Shown here: positions 1 through 5,237 of the stretch, in pieces
Position numbering within the stretch: position 1 is the first letter of the stretch
How the letters are laid out: each line of letters begins with the position of its first letter
NCBI GenBank assembly: GCA_959606705.1
Contig: CAUHLX010000119.1
Location: 1 to 8,118, forward strand
Direction of reading: 5' to 3'
Source: an uncultured Bacillota bacterium
GTDB taxonomy: Bacteria; Bacillota; Clostridia; Peptostreptococcales; Anaerovoracaceae
DNA length: 8,118 bases
The notes under the pieces: model-generated
Databases searched by the model: none
Told to the model about the DNA's origin: nothing
The model's input: the letters and a program-made list of their open reading frames with translations, nothing else
Position numbers and translations under genes: made by a program

Positions 1-23
1 ATTTCTTTCGATAGTAAAATCAT
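1..23 (-). CDS. 5' end of a further operon gene (partial, 7 codons)
   Basis: An ATG at 23-21 on the minus strand is preceded by a near-perfect ribosome binding site (AAAGGAGG at about 38-31, 7 bases upstream). It opens a frame reading MILLSKE before the window ends. The spacing, strand and strong RBS make it very likely the next gene of the operon, downstream of the symporter. No terminator hairpin is seen in the 76 bases between them. The N-terminus is compatible with the ornithine cyclodeaminase/mu-crystallin family, whose members often begin this way and would suit amino-acid catabolism. Seven residues cannot establish a family, so that is only a guess. Confidence 0.6.
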
Positions 24-99
24 GTGCTCCTCCTTTGTCATCACGGCTTTCGTTTTCAACGGTTCCGCCGTAGAATCGATCAAACGGCTCATTCCCCTT

Positions 100-1602
100 C
101 TAATCGACCACCGTTTGTTTTTCATAAATCTTCGTCTGCATCGCGTCCAATTCCTCAAAGGTGACCCGCTCCCCCGGGAACAGCGCGCTGCCGCCCATGG
201 AAATCGCCGCTTCACTCACCAGAATGAGTACGTAAACCTGCCAGATCTGAATATTCCAGCTTCCGATATGGGTAATCCAACCGAAATTGACCGCGGTGGA
301 AAAGACCAGGGCCAGGATAAACGCCACCAAAACCCCGGTGAACACACACTTCCGATTTAAACGCTCCATGAAATAAGACGCGAAGATCGGCAGACCGCTG
401 ATGATCAGGAAGCCCGACAAATAGATCCCGATGTTCATAATCGATCCAGGTTTCAGCGAGATGATCATGCCGATTACCCCGAATACCAGTACCAGCAACG
501 TGGTCAAATTCAGCATCTTCTTCTGAGACAGCTCCTTGTCCTTGCGAATGTAGCTTTTGTAAATATCCGTGGTAACGATACTGGAAAGCGCAACCAAAAC
601 CGAGCCGTAGGACGAGGCGATGGCGTTGAACACCAGGAACGACCAGGCGATCATTACCCACTTGGGCGCAATGGTAACGATCAGGTTGGCCAGAATGTCG
701 CTTCCGTTGCTGGTAGTGATCCCCAGTCCCATTGCCACGACTCCCAGAATACCGGCCAGCATGGGCAGCAGGGACCAGGCGCCCCAGGCGAACAGGAAGC
801 ATTTGGCCGTATCCTTCGGTTTTTCAATGGCATAGGCCCGCTGCCACATGGTTTGATCCGCCGCGGCATAGGTGATCCAGCCCACCAGATACACCATGAA
901 CAGATCTCCGAAGGATCTGGAAGTATACAGGGCAAAACCCGTTTCCTGCCCCTGTGACTGAAGAGTATCGAACAATTCTCCCGGTCCGATATAGACAAAC
1001 GCGAACACCGCTACGATGGCCAGCACGATCCACATGATGGAATACTGAAAATAATCCGTCAGAATGGATGACCACAAGCCCCCGAGAACGGTAAAAATGA
1101 TAATGACGATACAGCTGAAGACCACCGCCTGCATATATGTAATTCCAAAAATCGGCGCGATGCCGGCACCCAGGCCGGTTCCTAAATACATCAACAGTAT
1201 AATGTGAACGAATAACGCCACGAAGACCAAAAGCTTGTGAACCTGATCCCCGAACCGCACCTTGACAAATTCGGTAAAGGTGGTACCGTGAGGCATACAC
1301 TGCCTGATTTTCTTGAAAAACGGGGCCACCAGGAAAAGGCTCAGCCCGGAAATAGGATAGATCCAAACCGCCGGCCAGCCATAGGTGTAGGCGGCTTCTC
1401 CCGCGGCCAGTATGGTGCTGGCCCACGCCCAGGTCACTACGATGGAACCCGAGATCAACGGCCACTTTACTCTTCGTCCCGCCACCATGTAATCCTCGGC
1501 CGTGTCCACCTGTTTTCTTCTTGCGCAAATACCGATTCCAATGAGAAACGCCGCGTTGACCAGCAGCACGATAATCGATGCCGTAGGGCTCAAATGATTC
1601 AT
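100..1602 (-). CDS. Sodium:solute symporter (SSS/SLC5 family)
   Basis: A 500-residue polytopic inner-membrane protein that should couple Na+ entry to uptake of a small organic solute. The frame is hydrophobic throughout, with about 12-13 likely membrane segments, and its length is normal for the family. Seen motifs are DYMVAGR at residues 37-43, just after the first membrane helix, and GGLWSSILTDYFQ at 174-186, a typical SSS signature. The frame is open 18 codons further upstream. I chose the ATG at 1602 because AGGGGGA lies about 7 bases before it and the hydrophobic helix begins soon after; the upstream extension is charged and Cys/Pro-containing. It lies downstream of the amidohydrolase and the DUF6963-like gene on the same strand, so it probably imports their substrate, for example an N-acyl- or D-amino acid, or a small peptide. 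The substrate cannot be read from sequence. The 233-base gap before it is unusual for an operon. Confidence 0.9.
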   Translation of the reverse strand: MNHLSPTASIIVLLVNAAFLIGIGICARRKQVDTAEDYMVAGRRVKWPLISGSIVVTWAWASTILAAGEAAYTYGWPAVWIYPISGLSLFLVAPFFKKIRQCMPHGTTFTEFVKVRFGDQVHKLLVFVALFVHIILLMYLGTGLGAGIAPIFGITYMQAVVFSCIVIIIFTVLGGLWSSILTDYFQYSIMWIVLAIVAVFAFVYIGPGELFDTLQSQGQETGFALYTSRSFGDLFMVYLVGWITYAAADQTMWQRAYAIEKPKDTAKCFLFAWGAWSLLPMLAGILGVVAMGLGITTSNGSDILANLIVTIAPKWVMIAWSFLVFNAIASSYGSVLVALSSIVTTDIYKSYIRKDKELSQKKMLNLTTLLVLVFGVIGMIISLKPGSIMNIGIYLSGFLIISGLPIFASYFMERLNRKCVFTGVLVAFILALVFSTAVNFGWITHIGSWNIQIWQVYVLILVSEAAISMGGSALFPGERVTFEELDAMQTKIYEKQTVVD

Positions 1603-1713
1603 GTCTGTTCCCCCTATTCTCTTGTATTTGGGACAGGAATCCTTTTCCTCTCCCATAATAGTATCTGTCTATTTGATTGCTTCTCTCTCAGATTAAGCAT
1701 ATAATTCCACTTA

Positions 1714-1779
1714 GAATACCTCGGTGTAATTTGCGGATTCCATTTCGACGTCGGATCTCAGCTTACATTTGGGGTATTC
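1714..1779 (-). other. Foldable intergenic element before the symporter gene
   Basis: On the minus strand the outer arms GAATACC (1779-1773) and GGTATTC (1720-1714) are perfectly complementary over 7 bp. Inside them, TGTAA pairs with TTACA (5 bp). Further in, GATCC can pair with GGAATC, leaving one bulged A and an 11-base loop that contains GACGTC. The result is one extended, interrupted hairpin of 66 bases, ending about 110 bases before the symporter start codon. There is no T-run after it, so it is not a typical terminator. It could be a leader RNA element, an RNA processing site or a decayed repeat. I do not recognise it as a known riboswitch class. The remainder of the gap 1603-1835 shows only a small hairpin (AGGAA/TTCCT, 1635-1649) and no convincing promoter. 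Confidence 0.35.
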
Positions 1780-1835
1780 CTTTTATGGTCATTCCGCTTC
1801 ATCTTCTTTCTTAAAATCCTCCCTTCCACGGCGTG

Positions 1836-2777
1836 TTAGAGGCGCGACACGTCCCGCACGATCCGTTCCGCTCCCGCCAGCTCCACTATCACTCCGTCTC
1901 TGAGCAGGGTAATGGGTTCGTTCATCAGCCGCCCGATCACAGTCTTCCCACGAACGACAAGGCTACCCAGGTAAGGTACCACGCAGACGGTCTCGCCCGT
2001 GAGGATGGTACGATCGCTGGTGTAAATTTCCACTGCCTCGTAGTCCTCGTTCACCACGATTTTGTCCTGGGAATCATATCGTACCCGTAAGCCCGCCGAA
2101 ATGGAAATCTGAAAGTCCGCGTTCCGGTCTCCGGTCATCGTCTCGAAGGCAATGGCCGCGGCAACCCGGGCCGTAATTTCCACCGGATAAATCTCGTTAT
2201 TGAGCACGAAAACCTTTACGCCGTCACGCTCCCGCATTTCGGACGCGCGGTCCGGCCGCCGAACGACCTTTTGAGAATCCATCATTCCGCCGTGACCGTT
2301 TACGTCGAGGGCAATGAGTCCCGCGTCCACGCAAGGATTTTTCTCCATTACGGTCCGTACGGCAGTTTCGGCATCGACTCCTTGTTTCATCAAGGTGAGA
2401 ACCTGCTTATTCACAGGAATCCCCTCCACGCCCACGGCGGATGGAATTCGGTGACCCGTTACCATGCCCACCCCATCCTCCGAGGCGAGATACATGGTCA
2501 GGGGCTCCGTTCGATCCGGTCCGCTGGAAATCACCGCCGCCAAAGTGGCCCTCGCCACCTCCTCCGGCGGCTCGGCCAGCACGGAATCGCCGAAGGTGAA
2601 AAGCGTTCTGCTCCCCCCTCTCTGCGTACAGTAATAGCGCACCTTTTGCTGCTCGTCCATGACGGCGAACGTGGCGAAGCCTCCGATGGAGCCGGATGTC
2701 ACACGTTCCGCGCAATTCAGTCCTTTCCAGACTGCCAGACCCGCGTGGGGCCCGATGGCGCCGATTCCGATCGTCAT
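1836..2777 (-). CDS. DUF6963-like protein, possible Ntn-type hydrolase
   Basis: A 313-residue soluble protein with no signal peptide or membrane segment. The ATG at 2777 has AAAGGAGGG 8 bases upstream. The N-terminus (GIGAIGPHAGLAVWKGL, residues 4-20, then GSIGGFATF at 29-37), a TQRGG at 51-55, an SSGPDRTEP stretch at 84-92, TGHRIP at 107-112 and GLIALDVNGHGG at 153-164 match my recollection of the uncharacterised DUF6963 family. The GLIALD/G-rich centre, preceded by a helix of the form GVDAETAVRTVMEKNP, resembles the layout of DUF1028 and other N-terminal-nucleophile hydrolases. Residue 2 is Thr, which Met removal would expose as a possible nucleophile. The roughly 110 C-terminal residues, rich in beta-type sequence, could be an extra domain. 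It sits between an amidohydrolase and a transporter, 63 bases after the former, which suggests a step in the same degradation pathway. The function is unproven. Confidence 0.75.
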   Translation of the reverse strand: MTIGIGAIGPHAGLAVWKGLNCAERVTSGSIGGFATFAVMDEQQKVRYYCTQRGGSRTLFTFGDSVLAEPPEEVARATLAAVISSGPDRTEPLTMYLASEDGVGMVTGHRIPSAVGVEGIPVNKQVLTLMKQGVDAETAVRTVMEKNPCVDAGLIALDVNGHGGMMDSQKVVRRPDRASEMRERDGVKVFVLNNEIYPVEITARVAAAIAFETMTGDRNADFQISISAGLRVRYDSQDKIVVNEDYEAVEIYTSDRTILTGETVCVVPYLGSLVVRGKTVIGRLMNEPITLLRDGVIVELAGAERIVRDVSRL

Positions 2778-2840
2778 TCTTCAATCCCTCCTTTGCACTT
2801 TCTTTTTACCGGGAAATAACGAATCTATATAAACGCTTCC

Positions 2841-4196
2841 TTAATAGGAGCGGATACTTCTTCCCGGAAGCTCCCCGGTCAGCGATCCGTTTTCCACCGT
2901 CGCCCTGCCGCCCACCAGTACCAGTTCGATCCCCTCCGGCGTTTTTCTGGGGTTCATAAAATCGGCCCGGTCGATCACGGTTTGCGGATTAAAAAGGGTA
3001 AGATACGCGTCAAATCCTTCCGCCACTCTTCCCGTTGAGGTCAACCCCAGCCTCCGCGCGGGCATCAGGGTCATCTTGCGGATTGCGGTGAGCAAATCCA
3101 AATCCTTCCGTTCTCTCACGTTCCTTCCCAAAACCCGCGGAAAGGCTCCCGCAGCCCGCGGATGGCCGCCGCCCTCGGCGAAAAGCCCGTCGCTTCCCAC
3201 CATCACCAGCGGATGGCGCAGTGCCTGTGTCACCTCTTCCTCATTCATGACAAAGGCCACCGCCAGCGCGTCCGGCTCTTCCTTTCTCAGCCGCTCAAAG
3301 AGCGCTCGATCACAGTATTGTCCCGAATGTTTTCCCGAGGCGACGAGGATCGAATCAAAACCGGTGTTCCACCGTTCAAAGCATCCCTCATCAAAGATAG
3401 CGCTTCCGATAAAGGTGCAGAAGGCGTTGTACGGATAGACATCCGCCATGACATCCACGCCGCCGGCGTGAGCCGCCGTCAGCATTTCCAGGCCCGCCTC
3501 CATCTGACCGAAGGCGATGCAGCTTCCGATGTGGGAAATTTCAAATCGCACCTTTGCCTCTCGAGCAATGATGATCATTTCCGCCAGCGCCTCCAGGGAA
3601 CGCGTGGCGTCGAACCGGTAGTGCGCGGCCACCAGCTTCTCCGGACGCTCCGCCGCGGTCTCACAGATCGACAGCATCTCCTCCGTGCCGGTCCCCGGGA
3701 TGTACTCGAGGCCGAAGGAAACCCCCGCCGCGCCCCGACCCAGCTCTTCCCGCACAAAAGCGCACATCCTGCGGATCTGCGCCCCGTTGGCCGGCCGATA
3801 CTGGTCCTCGCAGCCCGCCGCTTCCCGAGCGCCCGAGATTCCCATCAGTCCCAGCTGATTGACCGGTCCGCCGGTCTGATCCAGGATATCCAGGTATTCG
3901 GAAACCTTCCAGTGCCCGATCCCACAGTTTCCTCCCACCACCGTGGTCACGCCCATCAAAGCCATGAAATTCGCGATGTCAAAACGGATTCTTCCGCCTT
4001 CGACCGGATCCTCATGCATGTGAATATCGATGAACCCCGGAGAAATAATCAGATTCGCGGCGTCGATTTCCTTTTTTCCGGTGAGCGAACCTGAGGACAG
4101 CTCCGCGATTTTTCCATCCGCGATTCCGATCTCCTTTTCCGCCGCGCCCGTCAACGTATCCAGCACCATTCCATTTTTGATCACTAATTCATACAT
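2841..4196 (-). CDS. N-acyl-D-amino-acid deacylase-type amidohydrolase
   Basis: A 451-residue cytoplasmic metal-dependent hydrolase of the amidohydrolase superfamily. The family removes acyl groups from N-acyl-D-amino acids or hydrolyses related amides. A small beta domain (1-50) leads into PGFIDIHMHED (53-63). The ligand set of the Alcaligenes D-aminoacylase can be matched: H59 and H61 of the HxH, C91 (GGNCG), H192 (AHYR), H222 (ISHIG) and D336 (GSDG). GVSFGLEYIPG at 158-168, VYPYNA at 253-258 and HPRAAGAFPRVLG at 345-357 are further signatures. After H222 the usual Lys two residues on is Gly (SHIG instead of SHxK), so substrate binding may differ from classical D-aminoacylase. The ATG at 4196 has GGAGG about 8 bases upstream. 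It is the first gene of the minus-strand operon and follows a good promoter at 4263-4291. Dihydroorotase or hydantoinase is less likely because of the Cys ligand and the HPR motif. Confidence 0.88.
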   Translation of the reverse strand: MYELVIKNGMVLDTLTGAAEKEIGIADGKIAELSSGSLTGKKEIDAANLIISPGFIDIHMHEDPVEGGRIRFDIANFMALMGVTTVVGGNCGIGHWKVSEYLDILDQTGGPVNQLGLMGISGAREAAGCEDQYRPANGAQIRRMCAFVREELGRGAAGVSFGLEYIPGTGTEEMLSICETAAERPEKLVAAHYRFDATRSLEALAEMIIIAREAKVRFEISHIGSCIAFGQMEAGLEMLTAAHAGGVDVMADVYPYNAFCTFIGSAIFDEGCFERWNTGFDSILVASGKHSGQYCDRALFERLRKEEPDALAVAFVMNEEEVTQALRHPLVMVGSDGLFAEGGGHPRAAGAFPRVLGRNVRERKDLDLLTAIRKMTLMPARRLGLTSTGRVAEGFDAYLTLFNPQTVIDRADFMNPRKTPEGIELVLVGGRATVENGSLTGELPGRSIRSY

Positions 4197-4216
4197 TTCG
4201 TATCCTCCGATCGACT

Positions 4217-4246
4217 ATGACATAATAAAAATATGGGGATTATAAT
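4217..4246 (+). promoter_or_regulatory. Candidate promoter for the 69-aa HTH gene
   Basis: ATGACA (4217-4222, five of six to TTGACA), an 18-base spacer, and a consensus TATAAT (4241-4246). The predicted start is near 4253, about 65 bases before the ATG at 4319. The -10 lies inside a perfect 12-bp palindrome, GGATTATAATCC (4237-4248). Transcription from here would run straight through the opposing operon promoter. Confidence 0.5.
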
Positions 4247-4278
4247 CCTCTTATTTGTGATGATTATATACCCCATAA
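4231..4278. repeat. Inverted 17-bp repeat overlapping both promoters; candidate operator
   Basis: The left copy at 4231-4247 reads ATATGGGGATTATAATC. The right copy, read on the minus strand from 4278 to 4262, is TTATGGGGTATATAATC. They agree at 14 of 17 positions and are separated by 14 bases. Each copy ends in the TATAAT -10 box of one of two promoters that face each other. The shared ATGGGG just upstream of each -10 is not a sigma-factor element and is the best candidate for a regulator half-site. The left copy also overlaps a perfect 12-bp palindrome at 4237-4248. Confidence 0.6.
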
Positions 4279-4291
4279 TATCAATATGCAA
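4263..4291 (-). promoter_or_regulatory. Candidate promoter for the amidohydrolase-symporter operon
   Basis: Minus-strand TTGCAT (4291-4286, four of six to TTGACA), a 17-base spacer, and a consensus TATAAT (4268-4263). The predicted start is near 4256, giving a leader of about 60 bases before the deacylase ATG at 4196. The leader contains the palindrome at 4237-4248, which is well placed for a repressor. This is the only convincing promoter found upstream of the minus-strand operon. Confidence 0.6.
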
Positions 4292-4318
4292 GGATTGATA
4301 TCTTAAGAGGTGAATAAA

Positions 4319-4528
4319 ATGATTGTCTTTGACAGACTGTGGGATACCATGAAGATAAAAGGCGTCTCTACCTATACGCTGCGAGAAAAGTATAATATTG
4401 AGAGTCGAACAATTAGACGCTTAAAAGCAAACCAAAACGTAACCACCGATACGCTGGATAAACTATGCGGTATTTTAGGCTGTGAACTGTGTGAAATCGC
4501 GGAATACGTCTCAGCGGGAAAACAATAA
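4319..4528 (+). CDS. Small HTH regulator (Cro/CI, HTH_26-like), 69 aa
   Basis: A single-domain DNA-binding protein with almost nothing beyond the HTH. The order is a first helix (FDRLWDTMKIKG, about residues 3-14), then TYTLREKYNIESRTIRRLKAN, which fits helix-turn-helix with recognition residues SRTIRRLK (about 29-36), then TTDTLDKLCGILGCELCEIAEYV. This matches short Cro/CI-type proteins in many Clostridia and their mobile elements. I chose the ATG at 4319 because AAGAGGTG lies about 6 bases before it; an in-frame GTG at 4310 falls inside that RBS. It is divergent from the amidohydrolase operon and shares its promoter region, so it is the most likely regulator of that operon and of itself. 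There is no ligand-binding domain, so any inducer would have to act indirectly. Two Cys (about 50 and 55) lie near the C-terminus. Confidence 0.85.
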   Translation: MIVFDRLWDTMKIKGVSTYTLREKYNIESRTIRRLKANQNVTTDTLDKLCGILGCELCEIAEYVSAGKQ

Positions 4529-4534
4529 AGGCTC

Positions 4535-4717
4535 TTAATTGACCAGATCGCCATTGTGCCGATCTTTATTTTGTGTGCTCAAGGAAACCTTCGGCACTTG
4601 CTCGGCCTTGCACGCTTCATAGCCTTTCGCGAAGGCCATGAGCTGTTTCAAATCCGTCTCCCTTAAGGGGCCGATTAATTTAACCAGCGCGCTCCGATCA
4701 TTTAACTCAGTCTTCAT
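4535..4717 (-). CDS. 60-aa protein resembling the repressor's C-terminal helix (possible antirepressor)
   Basis: No known family is recognised, but the gene is well supported. The ATG at 4717 has GGAAGGAG 7 bases upstream, and a near-consensus promoter (TTGACA-N17-TATGAT) lies 30-58 bases before it. Residues 11-37 contain LKQLMAFAKGYEACK and align without gaps to residues 82-108 of the neighbouring 113-aa XRE repressor (LLAFAKSLESVRK). Identities include L, AFAK and E, 7 of 27 in all, with many conservative changes. The last 20 or so residues are polar and probably disordered. There is no DNA-binding domain. A small protein copying the helical tail of a divergently encoded XRE repressor recalls SinI (57 aa) and SinR (111 aa) of Bacillus subtilis, where the small partner breaks repressor oligomers. 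That role here is inferred. Its stop lies 6 bases from the convergent HTH gene's stop. Confidence 0.7.
   Translation of the reverse strand: MKTELNDRSALVKLIGPLRETDLKQLMAFAKGYEACKAEQVPKVSLSTQNKDRHNGDLVN
4545..4572 (+). terminator. Weak candidate terminator after the 69-aa HTH gene
   Basis: AGATCG (4545-4550) pairs with CGATCT (4560-4565) over 6 bp around a 9-base loop, followed by TTTATTTT on the plus strand. It lies 16 bases after the HTH stop codon and inside the 3' end of the convergent 60-aa gene. The stem is short, so efficiency is doubtful. Confidence 0.3.
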
Positions 4718-4732
4718 ACCTTCACTCCTTCC

Positions 4733-4792
4733 TTTGACTTTATCAAATCATACATCTGTCAAAATCAAATGTCAAGATATTTTTTATTTGAC
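4733..4792. repeat. Four GTCAA/TTGAC half-sites between divergent genes; candidate operators
   Basis: TTTGAC at 4733-4738, GTCAAA at 4758-4763, GTCAAG at 4771-4776 and TTTGAC at 4787-4792 form two inverted pairs within 60 bases. The third and fourth copies coincide with the -35 boxes of the two divergent promoters, which partly explains them. The first and second do not. The likely binder is the 113-aa XRE protein, which would then control itself and the 60-aa gene. Confidence 0.4.
4747..4775 (-). promoter_or_regulatory. Strong promoter for the 60-aa gene
   Basis: Minus-strand consensus TTGACA (4775-4770), a 17-base spacer, and TATGAT (4752-4747, five of six). The predicted start is near 4740, giving a leader of roughly 23 bases carrying the RBS. 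It is the best sigma-A-type match in the window. Confidence 0.75.
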
Positions 4793-4817
4793 TAGGTTTT
4801 AATTATCGTGCTAAACT
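4788..4817 (+). promoter_or_regulatory. Candidate promoter for the 113-aa XRE repressor
   Basis: TTGACT (4788-4793, five of six), an 18-base spacer, and TAAACT (4812-4817, four of six). The predicted start is near 4824, about 20 bases before the ATG. It is weaker than the divergent promoter of the 60-aa gene, and its -35 overlaps a TTGAC half-site, consistent with autorepression. Confidence 0.5.
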
Positions 4818-4843
4818 ATGAGTAGAATAGAGGTGATTATTCG

Positions 4844-5185
4844 ATGACATTAGGGGAACGGATCAAACTGATTTTATCCGAACGGAATATGAAGCAAGTC
4901 GAATTCGCGGCCGCCCTGGGCATAAGCGCAAACTATGTAAACCAGCTGGTAAACGGAAAGAAAATAACCTTATCGGATACGCTGGCCAAGCTGATCGAAG
5001 AAACCTACGGTTATTCCGCGCTCTGGGTCAAGACCGGCGAAGGAGAAGAACATCTGGCCTCGCCGCTGACCCCATTAAAGCTGGAGTTTTTAAAGAAGAT
5101 GGAGCAGATGCCCGACGATGAAGTCGCCGCGCTCCTGGCCTTTGCCAAGTCACTGGAAAGTGTACGAAAGTCCTTTAATATCTAA
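4844..5185 (+). CDS. XRE-family repressor, 113 aa
   Basis: A two-part transcription regulator. Residues 3-54 are an XRE/Cro helix-turn-helix (GERIKLILSERNMKQVEFAA, then ALGISANYVNQLVNGKK, recognition helix about 28-36). YGYSALWVKTGEGE (55-68) is the linker typical of phage- and element-type repressors. Residues 78-110 form a predicted helical tail with LLAFAKSLES, probably for oligomerisation. The ATG at 4844 has AGAGGTGA about 7 bases before it. There is no protease-cleavage or ligand domain, so relief of repression would need a partner protein. The divergent 60-aa gene, which resembles this tail, is the obvious candidate. The gene ends 7 bases before a strong hairpin terminator. It could be a remnant of a mobile element, but no integrase or phage gene is present nearby. 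Confidence 0.88.
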   Translation: MTLGERIKLILSERNMKQVEFAAALGISANYVNQLVNGKKITLSDTLAKLIEETYGYSALWVKTGEGEEHLASPLTPLKLEFLKKMEQMPDDEVAALLAFAKSLESVRKSFNI

Positions 5186-5192
5186 ATAAATG

Positions 5193-5237
5193 AAAACAGG
5201 AGGTGCGCAAAAGTCCAATTGCCGCACCTCCTGTTTT
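5193..5237. terminator. Bidirectional intrinsic terminator
   Basis: A perfect 15-bp stem (AAAACAGGAGGTGCG at 5193-5207 with its complement at 5223-5237) around a 15-base loop. Reading plus, it ends the XRE gene and is followed by TTTTATT. Reading minus, it ends the radical SAM gene and is followed by TTTTCATTTATTT. The arm nearest the radical SAM gene overlaps that gene's TAA stop codon. Confidence 0.9.

Noticed and set aside
1603..1656. Upstream extension of the symporter by 18 codons
   Set aside because: The ATG at 1602 has the AGGGGGA RBS and the natural N-terminus; the extension is charged and Cys/Pro-containing and would bury that RBS in coding sequence.
3162..4094. Long plus-strand open frame (310 codons) opposite the amidohydrolase gene
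   Set aside because: It lies wholly antisense to a gene with clear family motifs, has no convincing RBS, and its translation is rich in His/Arg/Pro with no recognisable domain.
4231..4278. Inverted repeat as a CRISPR or insertion-sequence remnant
   Set aside because: There are only two copies, no spacers or transposase, and each copy coincides with a promoter -10 region, so an operator/promoter explanation is sufficient.
4372..4554. Minus-strand 60-codon frame opposite the 69-aa HTH gene
   Set aside because: It overlaps the HTH coding region antisense and lacks the strong RBS and promoter that support the real 60-aa gene at 4535-4717.
5193..5237. The GGAGGTGCG repeat as a mobile-element end or attachment site
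   Set aside because: It is a perfect stem with T-rich flanks on both sides placed between convergent stop codons, which fits a bidirectional terminator. No second copy was noticed.
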